A stretch of DNA of 64,000 nucleotides from JBJYIN01 sp046237015 (GCF_046237015.1 NZ_JBJYIN010000016.1:44474-108473), one strand, 5' to 3'; counted from the first letter of the stretch, positions 9,046-18,853 are shown. The notes: generated by a model not told the origin, from the letters alone. Numbers and translations: made by a program.

Positions 9046-10251
9046 TTACATCCCCATCGGCGGACCCGAATGGGCCGAGGCTGAACCGGCTGATTGCTGG
9101 TTAATAACGACCTGTTCACCTGCGTTAAGGCCGGAGATAATCTGGACTCGGACATTATCATTTAGCCCGATGGTGACGGCGCGATATTCAGCCTTTTTAT
9201 TGTCGTCAATCACCTGAATGTACCATTTGCCATCACGTGAACTGAGAGCCGTGGCCGGTACGACAACGGCATTTTTGACCGATGACAGCAGAATATAAAC
9301 CTGGGCTGTCATTGAAATGCGCAATACGCCATCCGGGTTTTGTACATCGAATAAGCCATTGTAATAAATAGCGCTGCTTGATGACGTTGTGCTGCTTGAA
9401 CTGGATAATGTGCCGGTGGTGGTTTCATCGTTGATCGAATCAGGCGCAGGTTCAATGGCGCTTAATGTCGCTTGATAGCGTTTATTCGGGTCACCGAGGA
9501 TACTAAACCAGACCGGCATACCAGTTTTAACTTTGACGATATCAGCCTCTGAAATTTGGGCTTTAATTGTCATGACATCCAGATTGGCGACTTTGGCGAT
9601 GGTTGGCGTGCTTTGCGTCGCGTTAACGGTTTGTCCCGCTTCCACCGGGATGGCGACGACCGTGCCTTCTGTCGGTGCGAGAATCTTGGTATAGCCCAGA
9701 TTCAATTTGGCTGTGTTAACCGCGATCTGTGCTTGCACAATTTGCGCATCTAGTGCATCGATACTGGCCTTAGCTGCATCCAGAGTGGCTTTGGCACTAT
9801 CATAATCGGCCTGTGCGCCAACGCCGCGTTTCATCAACATCTGTTGGCGCTGCCAGCTTAGCGTGTCATTTCGCCATTCCGCCTGCTTGGCTTCCCGCTG
9901 TGACTGGACGTTCTTCAGAGCGGCTTCGCTATTTCTCAATGTGTCTTGTTGCGTCAGATCGTCGATTTCTGCGATCAATTGCCCTTTTTTAACTTTGTCA
10001 CCGAGGACGACATGCAGCGCTTTAATTTGTCCGGATGCCTGAGCACCGACGCTGACTTGTTTTTGGGCTTCAATTTTTCCATCTGCCAGTACCGTTTGCT
10101 CAAGATCGGTGATTTCGGCAGTAGCGGTAATATAGTCTGGCGCGGTTGTGGGTTTGGCAAAGAAGAGATAGATAAGTATCAGAGCGAATGCGACGCCAGC
10201 GGTGATGGCAAGGCGGCGGAAGGTTAAAAATCGTGATTGCATCAGGGTCAT
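9046..10251 (-). CDS. macA: MacA periplasmic adaptor
   Basis: Membrane-fusion protein of 401 residues linking MacB to TolC. An N-terminal membrane anchor lies at about residues 12-30, then the lipoyl half-motifs, a coiled-coil hairpin (about 100-185), and beta-barrel and membrane-proximal domains. An uncommon low-complexity Thr/Ser run (TTTGTLSSSSSTTSSSS) interrupts the beta-barrel near residue 280. The tail is rich in Ser, Gly and Pro. It is divergent from a CpxRA-like two-component pair whose start is only 177 bp away, which suggests that the pair controls macAB. Confidence 0.92.
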   Translation of the reverse strand: MTLMQSRFLTFRRLAITAGVAFALILIYLFFAKPTTAPDYITATAEITDLEQTVLADGKIEAQKQVSVGAQASGQIKALHVVLGDKVKKGQLIAEIDDLTQQDTLRNSEAALKNVQSQREAKQAEWRNDTLSWQRQQMLMKRGVGAQADYDSAKATLDAAKASIDALDAQIVQAQIAVNTAKLNLGYTKILAPTEGTVVAIPVEAGQTVNATQSTPTIAKVANLDVMTIKAQISEADIVKVKTGMPVWFSILGDPNKRYQATLSAIEPAPDSINDETTTGTLSSSSSTTSSSSAIYYNGLFDVQNPDGVLRISMTAQVYILLSSVKNAVVVPATALSSRDGKWYIQVIDDNKKAEYRAVTIGLNDNVRVQIISGLNAGEQVVINQQSAGSASAHSGPPMGM

Positions 10252-10428
10252 TGGGTCCTTAATACATGCATCAGAGCCAGAGTAAACATCAGTGGGCCAA
10301 TTTACTCTGAGTACGTATAAGAATCGGTCATCTTTATTAAAAGAAAGAGTAAGGATTCGGTAAATCTGGCTGCGAAGATTTATTCCAGGCCTGAGAATAC
10401 ACGATACATCCGTGAATGGGGACAGGAT

Positions 10429-11109
10429 ATGAGAATCTTACTGGTCGATGATGACGTAGAACTGGGGAATATGCTGGGTGAATACCTGAATGCGGAAGGG
10501 TTTGCGACATCAAGAGTTGTGACCGGCAAAGAAGGGATTGAAGGGGCAATGTCAGGAGAGTACACCGCGATTATCCTTGATGTCATGTTGCCGGATATGA
10601 GTGGCATCGATGTGCTGCGGCAAATCAGAAAAAGCCAGCAATTGCCCGTTATTATGCTGACGGCGAAGGGCGACAATATTGATCGCGTGATTGGTCTGGA
10701 AATGGGCGCGGATGATTACATGCCAAAGCCCTGTTATCCGCGTGAATTGGTGGCGAGATTGAGGGCGGTGTTGCGCCGTTATGACGATCAACCGGCTAAA
10801 AAGAGGGAGGAAGGTCTGGCCATCTCTGGGGATCTGGTGCTTAATCCGGCAACGCGTGTTAGCGAGTGGCGTGGCAATGTTTTTGATTTGACGGCTTCTG
10901 AATTTAATTTGTTGGAGTTGCTGCTGCGTTCGCCCGATCGCGTGGTATCAAAGGACGAACTTTCAGAGAAATGTCTGGGACGTCGTCGTGAGGCTTACGA
11001 CCGTAGCGTCGATGTGCATATCAGTAACATCCGTCAGAAACTGGGGGCGTTGGAGGGCAACCATATGCTCATTGAAACGGTACGCAGTGTGGGATATCGG
11101 ATTCGATAA
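10429..11109 (+). CDS. OmpR-family response regulator (CpxR-like paralogue)
   Basis: Cytoplasmic transcription factor of 226 residues. Receiver domain about 1-115: acidic pair in LVDDD, phospho-acceptor Asp51 (LDVMLP), Lys100 in YMPKPC. The winged-helix DNA-binding domain is about 130-226 (LTASEFNLLELLL, DRSVDVHISNIRQKL). It resembles CpxR most, but the position after the receiver Lys-Pro is Cys where CpxR has Phe. The stop overlaps the kinase start (TAATG). The 177-bp gap to macA suggests control of macAB, which is inferred from position only. It is not the chromosomal cpxR itself, which has a different neighbourhood. Confidence 0.88.
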   Translation: MRILLVDDDVELGNMLGEYLNAEGFATSRVVTGKEGIEGAMSGEYTAIILDVMLPDMSGIDVLRQIRKSQQLPVIMLTAKGDNIDRVIGLEMGADDYMPKPCYPRELVARLRAVLRRYDDQPAKKREEGLAISGDLVLNPATRVSEWRGNVFDLTASEFNLLELLLRSPDRVVSKDELSEKCLGRRREAYDRSVDVHISNIRQKLGALEGNHMLIETVRSVGYRIR

Positions 11110-12476
11110 TGATACGTGGACGGCTTTTCTGGAAAATATTATTAGGGTTCTGGCTGACGTTTATCGTTATTTCACAACTGCTGTGGCTGGCATTTTCTTT
11201 TTACGGCGAAAACCATAAACCGCTGGAAGATGTCGCGGTGAGACGCATTGCCAGTATGCAGACCGAGATGGTCGCGACGGCGTTACAGCATGGCGGGTTG
11301 GCCGAGGTCAGCGAGGTGATATCGCTTTTGCCAGAGCATGAGCGACATTATATTTCGGTCACGATGTCACCATTGCCCGAGGTTGAGGGCGGGAAGTCTA
11401 CATTACCCACGCCGCCTCCCGGTTTCTTTGGGGCAAACCGTGAACCGCCTGTTAAAGATGTCTTTGACGATATCGTTGAACGACTACGTGGGCCAGACGG
11501 TGAGTGGTATCAGATTCGATATGATGTAGAGCGATTGCGTAGTGAATTTCGTCCTCCGCGTCCTGTGGAGATTCTCAATATTCCTGCGCCGTTAATTTTG
11601 GTTGCGGGGATCGGCGGGCTACTTTTCAGCGGGTTATTGGCCTGGAATTTGACCCGGCCATTGCGTCGGTTGCGTATGGGGTTTGGGCGTGTGGCACAGG
11701 GCGATCTAGCGGTCAGGCTGTTTCCATTAATGCGTGGAAGGCATGATGAAATTAGCGCTGTGGCGCGGGATTTTGATGCCATGGTTGAGAGACTAGACGT
11801 TTTAGTTAGCGCTCGTGAACAGCTATTGCACGATGTCTCACATGAATTGCGTTCGCCGTTAGCGAGGTTACAACTGGCGATCGGATTGGCTCGTCAAAAT
11901 AGGGACAACACGGAGAATTCACTTTTACGCATCGAACGTGAATCGGCCCGCATGGATAAAATGATCGGTGAATTGCTGACATTGTCGCGAACGCAGAATA
12001 CTGGCGTTGAAGAAGAGTATTTCGATTTGTTGGGGTTGGTCAGCGCAGTGGTGAATGATGCTCGCTATGAGGCCCAGGTGCCTGGCGTAGAGATTCTGTT
12101 GCAAGCTGATGATAAGGATGATTATACCGTCAAAGGTAACGCGGAATTGATGCGTCGTGCCGTGGACAACATCGTGCGCAATGCGTTGCGATTTTCCGAC
12201 TGTGCTCAGCAGGTTTGTGTCGCGTTGACGGGAGAGGAGCATGATTGGATGATTCGAGTTTCCGATCAAGGGCCTGGCGTTGAGAAAAGTAAGTTATCCA
12301 GTATTTTCGATCCTTTTATTCGTATTGAATCACCGCTTTCTGGTAAAGGCTATGGTTTGGGGTTGGCGATTGCTCGTAAAGTTGTACTGGCTCATGGCGG
12401 GAATATTGAGGCTGAAAACGGCGAACAGGGTGGATTAAGCATTCGTCTGCGTATACCGCGTTTTCGTGTTCAATAA
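11109..12476 (+). CDS. Sensor histidine kinase (CpxA-like)
   Basis: Inner-membrane sensor of 455 residues, partner of the preceding regulator. Membrane helices lie at about 8-30 and 160-180 around a periplasmic domain of roughly 125 residues that is rich in prolines (PPPGFFGANREPP). The HAMP linker is about 180-230, the phospho-acceptor His246 is in HDVSHELRSP, and the ATPase follows with N box (DNIVRNALRFS), G1 (DQGPGV) and G2 (GKGYGLGLAI). The start overlaps the regulator stop by one base, so translation is coupled. The signal sensed is unknown; envelope stress or an antimicrobial peptide would fit the macAB neighbour. Confidence 0.88.
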   Translation: MIRGRLFWKILLGFWLTFIVISQLLWLAFSFYGENHKPLEDVAVRRIASMQTEMVATALQHGGLAEVSEVISLLPEHERHYISVTMSPLPEVEGGKSTLPTPPPGFFGANREPPVKDVFDDIVERLRGPDGEWYQIRYDVERLRSEFRPPRPVEILNIPAPLILVAGIGGLLFSGLLAWNLTRPLRRLRMGFGRVAQGDLAVRLFPLMRGRHDEISAVARDFDAMVERLDVLVSAREQLLHDVSHELRSPLARLQLAIGLARQNRDNTENSLLRIERESARMDKMIGELLTLSRTQNTGVEEEYFDLLGLVSAVVNDARYEAQVPGVEILLQADDKDDYTVKGNAELMRRAVDNIVRNALRFSDCAQQVCVALTGEEHDWMIRVSDQGPGVEKSKLSSIFDPFIRIESPLSGKGYGLGLAIARKVVLAHGGNIEAENGEQGGLSIRLRIPRFRVQ

Positions 12477-12526
12477 GCTATTTTTGACTGGCGGATTTCA
12501 GGATGGTGAGTCGGGGCTAAATACGA

Positions 12527-12552
12527 AAACGGCACCTTTTATGATGCCGTTT
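12527..12552. terminator. Hairpin between kinase gene and crr
   Basis: Stem AAACGGCA / TGCCGTTT with a 10-base loop in the 113-bp convergent gap. It has only a short T-run, so it is a modest terminator for either strand. Confidence 0.5.
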
Positions 12553-12589
12553 GCAGCTTATCAGCCACCGATAGGGTGGAGGAGAAAAC

Positions 12590-13099
12590 TTATTTCTTGA
12601 TACGGATAACCGGAGTTTCACCAACAACGACGGTGCCGCTTAGCTTCGTCAGTTCTTTGATTTCATCCATATTAGAAATAACAACCGGTGTCAGGGTTGA
12701 TTTGGCTTTTTCTTCCAGCAGCGCCAGATCAAATTCAATGACCAGATCGCCTTTTTTGACCCGCTGGCCTTCTTCTGCGATACGCTTAAACCCTTCGCCT
12801 TTTAATTCAACGGTATCAATACCAAAGTGAACGAACAGCTCAATACCGCTATCTGACTCGATAGAGAAAGCATGGTTAGTTTCAAAAATCTTACCAATGG
12901 TGCCATCGACCGGAGCAACAATTCTGTTCCCGGTTGGCTTAATGGCGATGCCGTCACCGACGATTTTCTCAGCAAACACGACATCAGGAACATCTTCAAT
13001 ATTGACGATTTCGCCGGACAACGGAGCAATGATTTCAATGCTGCCGGTGTCTTTCTTGTCATCAGAAACCAGAGATTTCAATTTATCGAACAAACCCAT
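12590..13099 (-). CDS. crr: Glucose-specific PTS enzyme IIA (Crr)
   Basis: Cytoplasmic phosphocarrier of 169 residues, the same length as in E. coli. It takes phosphate from HPr and passes it to glucose-type IIBC permeases. In enterobacteria its phosphorylation state controls adenylate cyclase and inducer exclusion. The phosphorylated His91 (counting Met) is in LFVHFGID and the supporting His76 in TNHAF. It is the last gene of the ptsH-ptsI-crr operon, 159 bp after ptsI, a gap that in E. coli holds an extra crr promoter. Control of cAMP links it to the CRP-like sites noted elsewhere in this window. Confidence 0.97.
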   Translation of the reverse strand: MGLFDKLKSLVSDDKKDTGSIEIIAPLSGEIVNIEDVPDVVFAEKIVGDGIAIKPTGNRIVAPVDGTIGKIFETNHAFSIESDSGIELFVHFGIDTVELKGEGFKRIAEEGQRVKKGDLVIEFDLALLEEKAKSTLTPVVISNMDEIKELTKLSGTVVVGETPVIRIKK

Positions 13100-13258
13100 G
13101 ATTTTCTCCTAAGCATTAATATTGGGCCAGCGTTACCCTTTATCCTTCAAGCTACAACCACATATTGCTTCTTTCTCACTCTGGTCACTTGTGCGCTAAG
13201 TGCCAGAGCGTTCGTTTACTATCAGGCAGTATCTTGAGATCTATCGGGTAGAGCGGAA

Positions 13259-14986
13259 TTAGCAGAGCGTTTTTTCTTCGATGAAACGGCTCACTAAGTT
13301 GCTCAACTCTTGTGCTGTCGGTTGGGCTAGAGCCTGTTCCGCCAGCGCCTTCGCATCTTCGTAATTAGCATTACGGATAATTTTTTTGATGCTCGGGATA
13401 GAGATCGCACTCATGCTGAATTCGTCCAGACCCATTCCCAATAACAGTAGTGTAGCACGTTCATCACCAGCGAGCTCACCACACATCCCCGTCCACTTAC
13501 CTGCGGCATGGGAGGCGTCAATCACCTGTTTTATCAGGGTGAGGACTGCTGGAGACATCGGGTTATAGAGGTGAGAAATCAGCTCATTGCCGCGATCAAC
13601 TGCCAGAGTATACTGGGTTAAGTCATTTGTCCCAATACTAAAAAAGTCGACTTCTTTCGCTAAGTGGTGGGCAATGGCAGCCGCCGCAGGCGTTTCAACC
13701 ATTACACCGACTTCGATGGTCTCATCAAAAGATTTGTTTTCTGCTCTTAATTGCGCCTTCAGCATTTCCAGTTCAGCTTTGAGCTCACGAACTTCCTCTA
13801 CGGAAATGATCATCGGGAACATGATTCGTAATTTGCCAAAGCTGGAGGCGCGCAGGATGGCGCGCAGTTGTGCATGGAGGATCTCTTTACGATCCAGACA
13901 AATACGAATGGCACGCCAGCCAAGGAAGGGGTTCTCTTCTTTCGGAAGATCCATATAGGGCAGATCTTTGTCACCACCAATATCCATGGTGCGCACGATG
14001 ACGGCCTGTGCGCCTACCGCCTCAGCAACGGCCTTGTAAGCCTGGAACTGTTCTTCCTCGGTAGGCAGTGAATCACGATCCATAAACAGGAACTCGGTGC
14101 GGTACAGACCGACACCTTCAGCACCGTTACGCTCAGCACCGACGACATCGCGTACCGTACCAATATTGGCGCAGACTTCAACCTGATGACCGTCCAGCGT
14201 GATAGCCGGTAAGTCCTTCAGTTTGGCAAGTTCGTATTTTTCAGAATGGTACTGCTGCTGAACCAATTTGAGTTCTTCAATGATTTCTGGTGCCGGATTT
14301 TGATAAATCTTGTTGTTAACGGCATCCAGAATCAGATAGTCACCGTTTTTAACCTGCTTGGTGACGTCAGTGGTTCCCACGATGGCGGGAAGTTCCAATG
14401 AACGGGCCATAATGGAAGTATGAGAGGTGCGACCACCGAGATCGGTGATGAAACCTAATACTTTATCCAGATTCAACTGTGCGGTTTCAGATGGCGTCAG
14501 ATCGGTTGCGACCAGAATCGCCTCATCTTGAATATCGCCCAGATCGACAATGTTCATGTTCAGAATGTTTTTTAGCAGACGTTTGCCGATATCGCGCATG
14601 TCTGCTGCACGTTCTTTCAGATACTCATCGTCCAGTTCTTCCAGTGCTTTCGCCTGATTCTCAATCACTGAAAATGCGGCAGCATCCGCTGAAGCGTGTT
14701 CATCCTTAATCAGGGTTATGATTTCCTGCTCAAACTCTTCATCTTCCAGCAACATGATGTGGCCTTCGAAGATGGCTTCTTTTTCTGCACCCAGTGTGGC
14801 GCCAGCCTTGGTTTTGATCGCTTCCAGTTGTTTGGATGCTTTCGCCCGGCCAGTAAGGAAACGCTCAACTTCCTGCTCTACCTGGTCTGCAGAGATTTTT
14901 TTCCGGCTGATGATTATCTCATCTTCTTTCAGTAACAACGCCTTACCAAAAGCAATGCCCGGTGATACTAATATGCCTGAAATCAT
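13259..14986 (-). CDS. ptsI: PTS enzyme I (PtsI)
   Basis: Phosphoenolpyruvate-protein phosphotransferase of 575 residues, which starts the PTS phosphate relay in the cytoplasm. The phosphorylated His189 is in GGRTSHTSIMARS, exactly at the E. coli position. The PEP-binding C-terminal domain holds the conserved FSIGTNDLTQY and the active-site Cys in GKWTGMCGELAGD. It sits between ptsH and crr on the same strand. Confidence 0.98.
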   Translation of the reverse strand: MISGILVSPGIAFGKALLLKEDEIIISRKKISADQVEQEVERFLTGRAKASKQLEAIKTKAGATLGAEKEAIFEGHIMLLEDEEFEQEIITLIKDEHASADAAAFSVIENQAKALEELDDEYLKERAADMRDIGKRLLKNILNMNIVDLGDIQDEAILVATDLTPSETAQLNLDKVLGFITDLGGRTSHTSIMARSLELPAIVGTTDVTKQVKNGDYLILDAVNNKIYQNPAPEIIEELKLVQQQYHSEKYELAKLKDLPAITLDGHQVEVCANIGTVRDVVGAERNGAEGVGLYRTEFLFMDRDSLPTEEEQFQAYKAVAEAVGAQAVIVRTMDIGGDKDLPYMDLPKEENPFLGWRAIRICLDRKEILHAQLRAILRASSFGKLRIMFPMIISVEEVRELKAELEMLKAQLRAENKSFDETIEVGVMVETPAAAAIAHHLAKEVDFFSIGTNDLTQYTLAVDRGNELISHLYNPMSPAVLTLIKQVIDASHAAGKWTGMCGELAGDERATLLLLGMGLDEFSMSAISIPSIKKIIRNANYEDAKALAEQALAQPTAQELSNLVSRFIEEKTLC

Positions 14987-15032
14987 AACCCTACCTTACT
15001 CAATTCTGATGTTTACTTAAAAGGCTTGCCTG

Positions 15033-15290
15033 TTACTCAAGCTCTGCCATCAGCTTAACCAGATGTTCCACTGCTTTTTGTTCATCTTCACCTTCCGCAG
15101 CAATGGTAACGACAGTTCCCTGCGTTAAGCCGAGAGTCTGTAGTTTAAACAGGCTCTTGGCACTGGCGCTTTTGCCGTTGGACGTGACAGTGATTTCTGA
15201 AGCAAACCCTTTGGCTTCTTTAACAAACTGGGCAGCGGGACGAGTGTGCAGGCCATTCGGTGCGGTAATAGTGACTTCTTGCTGGAACAT
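15033..15290 (-). CDS. ptsH: Phosphocarrier HPr (PtsH)
   Basis: Small cytoplasmic phosphocarrier of 85 residues. His15 in PNGLHTRPAA is the site phosphorylated by enzyme I, and Ser46 lies in SAKSLFKLQ. It is the first gene of ptsHI-crr, 46 bp before ptsI. The 438-bp leader upstream is discussed separately. Confidence 0.98.
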   Translation of the reverse strand: MFQQEVTITAPNGLHTRPAAQFVKEAKGFASEITVTSNGKSASAKSLFKLQTLGLTQGTVVTIAAEGEDEQKAVEHLVKLMAELE

Positions 15291-15728
15291 TCTGTTTTCC
15301 CCAACTTATGGATTAAATTAATGTTGTGGAACTAAAGTTTAGTTTATCCACTGAACTTTAGCCTGTTTGGTTAGCACCTGATTTATGTTACAGGGCCAGG
15401 CCGGGATGCGGCAAGGAAACGATGAACCGCGTTTCCAGAATAAAATATCATCAAATATCACGATGTTCTCGCGCCATTGTTGGAATCCAACTCGAAAAAC
15501 AGTGAGTGACTCACCGTGCGTCAACGTGGGATCAATGAACGATAGGACGTGATGGTTTGATGGATATTAATTTTACGCATCAAAATAATTGTTCGGTTAA
15601 ATACTAAACCTGCATCAGAAAAGCAATCTTCATGTATTACAAAGTTTGAACTACGCCACAAAAAAGCACCTAAAAAGGTGCTTTTTTAACAAAATAATTA
15701 CTTTTTTGTGACGCAGATAAAAAAATGA
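15291..15728. promoter_or_regulatory. Long ptsH leader / cysK trailer
   Basis: This 438-bp gap lies between cysK and ptsH, both on the minus strand. It contains the cysK terminator at 15661-15686 and a 13-base palindrome GTGAGTGACTCAC at 15502-15514. E. coli ptsH has CRP- and Mlc-controlled promoters in a similar gap, but I could not identify a convincing box for either here. No open frame worth calling was seen. Confidence 0.45.
15661..15686 (-). terminator. cysK terminator
   Basis: Stem AAAAAGCACC / GGTGCTTTTT with a 6-base loop, ending in T-runs on both strands. It is 43 bases past the cysK stop. Confidence 0.85.
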
Positions 15729-16697
15729 TTACTGCTGCAATTCCTGCTCGGTGAAGAGGTCAGCGAAAAGCGCGGTGCTCAGGTAGCGTTCGCCAGATGA
15801 TGGCAAGATAACCACGATGGTTTTATCTTTAAATTCAGCATCTTTCAGAAGATTAAGTGCCGCAGCAACGGCTGCACCAGAAGAAATACCTGCCAGAATG
15901 CCTTCTTCTTCCATCAGACGACGTGCTGTGCTGATCGCTTCTTCGTTAGTGATTTTCTCTACGCGGTCAATCAGCTTGAGATCCAGGTTGCCGGGGATGA
16001 AACCAGCACCGATACCTTGGATCTTATGCGGGCCCGGTTTGAGCTCTTCACCAGCCAGTGCCTGAGTGATGACAGGAGAATCAGCGGGTTCGACGGCGAC
16101 GCTGGTGATCGCTTTGCCTTTGGTGTTTTTGATATAACGGCTAACGCCGGTCAATGTACCGCCGGTACCGACACCTGAAATGAACACATCAACGGCACCG
16201 TCAGTGTCTTCCCAGATTTCCGGGCCAGTGGTCTTTTCATGGATTTCCGGGTTAGCCGGGTTGCTGAACTGCTGGAGCAGCAGGAAATGCTCTGGATCGC
16301 TGGCGACAATCTCTTCCGCTTTGGCAATGGCACCTTTCATGCCTTTGGCACCTTCTGTCAGAACCAGTTTTGCACCAAGCGCTTTCAACAACTTACGACG
16401 CTCAATACTCATGGTTTCCGGCATAGTCAGCGTCAGTTTGTAACCGCGTGCCGCAGCGACATAGGCGAGTGCAATGCCGGTGTTACCGCTGGTTGGCTCA
16501 ACCAGCTCAATTCCTGGTTTTAATACACCGCGTTTTTCTGCATCCCAAATCAAATTGGAACCGATACGGCATTTGACACTAAAACTAGGATTGCGGGACT
16601 CAACCTTGGCCAGAATGCGTCCGTTGCCGATACGGTTCAAACGAACCAGCGGCGTATGGCCGATTGTAAAAGAGTTGTCTTCGTAGATCTTGCTCAT
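15729..16697 (-). CDS. cysK: Cysteine synthase A (CysK)
   Basis: O-acetylserine sulfhydrylase A of 322 residues (E. coli 323), which makes cysteine from O-acetylserine and sulfide. PLP lysine is Lys42 in FSVKCRIG. TSGNTG near residue 69 binds the substrate carboxylate, GTGGT near 177-181 binds the cofactor phosphate, and SSGAAVAAAL is near 273. The order cysK-cysZ (divergent gene zipA) is the normal enterobacterial one. Confidence 0.97.
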   Translation of the reverse strand: MSKIYEDNSFTIGHTPLVRLNRIGNGRILAKVESRNPSFSVKCRIGSNLIWDAEKRGVLKPGIELVEPTSGNTGIALAYVAAARGYKLTLTMPETMSIERRKLLKALGAKLVLTEGAKGMKGAIAKAEEIVASDPEHFLLLQQFSNPANPEIHEKTTGPEIWEDTDGAVDVFISGVGTGGTLTGVSRYIKNTKGKAITSVAVEPADSPVITQALAGEELKPGPHKIQGIGAGFIPGNLDLKLIDRVEKITNEEAISTARRLMEEEGILAGISSGAAVAAALNLLKDAEFKDKTIVVILPSSGERYLSTALFADLFTEQELQQ

Positions 16698-16848
16698 AGC
16701 CTGTCCTTATAACTGTATGAAATTTTTGCGAACATAGAGAGAATACTCGTTCGCAGCCGTCAGTGAAGTAAAGAATTGCTATATCGTTATGTTCTTAAGA
16801 AATATCTTTTCATTACAGTAAGCAAGCTGGCACGTAGTGTGCCAGCCC

Positions 16849-17622
16849 TCACTTTTGTTGGGGCTGTATTGCCGATAATGTCCGGTAGCGTTCCACCCAT
16901 AGCGCCGTTGCTCCGCATACGGCGACAGGCATGATCACCAGATTAAGGAAAGGAACCAGGGTAAATAGGCTAATCAGTGCCCCAAACTGCATATTAGCGA
17001 TTTTATGCTGTCTTAACGCCTGACGCATAGCAGGAAAGCTAACCTTGTGGTTATCAAAAGGGTAATCACAGTATTGGATCGACAGCATCCAGGCGCTAAA
17101 CAGGAACCAGAGGACTGGTGCAATGGTTTGTCCAACGCCGGGAATGAAATACAAAATAAGCAGTAAGGCTGCGCGTGGTAGGTAGTAAGCCAGCTTCTGA
17201 ATTTCACGCTTCATGATCCGTGGGATATCTTTAGCGATGCCGAGAATGCCGCTGTCGGGTAATGCTTGCCCGGTTAGGCGAGCTTCTAATTGTTCCGCTA
17301 ATAGGCCGTTAAACGGCGCGGCAATAAAATTGGCAATCGTACTGAACAGGTAGCTGAACACCAGCAGGATCGATAATACAACCAGCGGCCAGACAAGGTA
17401 ACTCATCCACTGAAGCCAACTGGGAATATGAGACATCAATTGTGGTATCCAGTCATTGAGGCGTACGAATAACCACCAGAAGGCACCACCCATCAGCACG
17501 ATGTTTACCAGTAATGGTAGGATGACGAAACGCCGGATGCCCGGTAGCGAAATCAGACGCCATCCTTCGATAAAATAGTGTATTCCACTGCGCGATGTCT
17601 GTTTGGAATTTGGATAAGGCAT
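16849..17622 (-). CDS. cysZ: Sulfate permease CysZ
   Basis: Inner-membrane sulfate transporter of 257 residues (E. coli 253) that feeds the assimilatory pathway. Hydrophobic helices are near 30-52, 70-95, 145-180 and 213-240. The internal KDIPRIMKREIQKLAYYLPRA region is characteristic. It lies 151 bp before cysK on the same strand, and divergent from zipA. Confidence 0.95.
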   Translation of the reverse strand: MPYPNSKQTSRSGIHYFIEGWRLISLPGIRRFVILPLLVNIVLMGGAFWWLFVRLNDWIPQLMSHIPSWLQWMSYLVWPLVVLSILLVFSYLFSTIANFIAAPFNGLLAEQLEARLTGQALPDSGILGIAKDIPRIMKREIQKLAYYLPRAALLLILYFIPGVGQTIAPVLWFLFSAWMLSIQYCDYPFDNHKVSFPAMRQALRQHKIANMQFGALISLFTLVPFLNLVIMPVAVCGATALWVERYRTLSAIQPQQK

Positions 17623-17843
17623 GTTGTGATTATTCTCAGTCGTTTGTTGATGAATGCATCATATCGGGATGATTTTATGCTGACCAGCCCGCATTTGGAT
17701 GAAAAAACAGCAAAAAAGTGCGTTGTATCTATCTTTATTGTCAGAATGTACCGCACAGACTTGCACTTGTGTACGTAGGCAAATAGAGTTAGTGATATAA
17801 GTATTTGCCGTGTCGGCAATGTATTGGAACAACTGGGATAGCA

Positions 17844-18800
17844 ATGATGCAGGATTTGCGTCTGATATTAATCGTTGTTGGCGCGATCGCTATAATAGCG
17901 CTATTACTGCACGGCTTGTGGACGAGTCGTAAAGAGCGCTCGTCCCTTTTTCGCGATCGTCCGGTTAAGCGTCTAAAGAAAGCACGTGATGAAACCCCGC
18001 TTGAAGAACTTGATGAAGGCGTGGGTGAAGTGCGTGTCAGAAATGCGCGTTCGCAAGATGAGCCTTCTTTCGGTGCCTATGATGTCAAAGAGCCTTCCCG
18101 TACCGAAGCGCGTTCTCCATTCAGCGAACAGTCCTTGCAGCCATCGTCTCCCTACGACCCTTTGTTGGGGGAGGTTGCCCCGGATGAGGCACCATCGCCT
18201 CAGGTTCGAACTGAGTCGATAACGCCTTCTGTGGCGTCACGGGCGGAGCCTGCTATTTTCTCAAATGACGCGTCGCCTGCTGACGTTCAGCGTCCGCATG
18301 AAGACGTGACGGCAACGCACACCCAGCCAGTGGTTGAAGCCTCACCGACGGAAGAACAGCCTGTCGAGCATGTGCAACCAAAAGAAGCGGTTTTGGTGTT
18401 ACATGTTGCGGCGCATCACGGTGGTATTATTGGCGGTGAACTCCTGCTGCAAAGCGTGTTACAGGCTGGTTTCCAGTTTGGCGAAATGAACATTTTCCAT
18501 CGTCATGTTAATCCGGCCGGCGCTGGCCCTGTACTGTTCAGTTTGGCGAATATGGTTAAACCGGGATCATTTGATCCCGATGATATGTCTGAGTTTTCCA
18601 CGCCAGGCGTTTCCATCTTCATGATGGTGCCCTCTTATGGTGATGCCAGCCAAAACTTTAAGTTAATGCTGCAATCGGCGCAGCGCATCGCAGATGATGT
18701 CGGTGGTGTCGTGTTGGATGATGAACGCCGGATGATGACGCCACAGAAAGTTGAATCGTACAAAGCGCGTATCCGCGATGTACTGAAAGCCAATCTCTGA
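17844..18800 (+). CDS. zipA: Cell-division protein ZipA
   Basis: Inner-membrane division protein that tethers FtsZ to the membrane. The start is the ATG at 17844 (MMQDLRLILI, as in E. coli), not the longer frame beginning at 17805. Residues 1-25 are the anchor helix, then a short basic stretch, a long Pro/Glu/Ser-rich linker (about 50-195), and the C-terminal FtsZ-binding domain from EAVLVLHVAAHHG to the end (about 195-318). Length is 318 residues against 328 in E. coli. In E. coli ligA follows directly; here a terminator and yjeH follow. Confidence 0.96.
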   Translation: MMQDLRLILIVVGAIAIIALLLHGLWTSRKERSSLFRDRPVKRLKKARDETPLEELDEGVGEVRVRNARSQDEPSFGAYDVKEPSRTEARSPFSEQSLQPSSPYDPLLGEVAPDEAPSPQVRTESITPSVASRAEPAIFSNDASPADVQRPHEDVTATHTQPVVEASPTEEQPVEHVQPKEAVLVLHVAAHHGGIIGGELLLQSVLQAGFQFGEMNIFHRHVNPAGAGPVLFSLANMVKPGSFDPDDMSEFSTPGVSIFMMVPSYGDASQNFKLMLQSAQRIADDVGGVVLDDERRMMTPQKVESYKARIRDVLKANL

Positions 18801-18828
18801 TAGATTAGGGTGAAGCTATAAATGAAAG

Positions 18829-18853
18829 CCTCCAATCGCGGAGGTTTTTTTTT
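18829..18853 (+). terminator. zipA terminator
   Basis: CCTCC-AATCGC-GGAGG followed by nine T residues, 28 bases after the zipA stop. Confidence 0.85.

Noticed and set aside
15502..15514. GTGAGTGACTCAC as a CRP box for ptsH
   Set aside because: Half-site spacing is one base short and the halves deviate from TGTGA/TCACA.
17805..17844. Longer N-terminus for ZipA
   Set aside because: MMQDLRLILI at 17844 is the family start; the extension is in the divergent promoter region.
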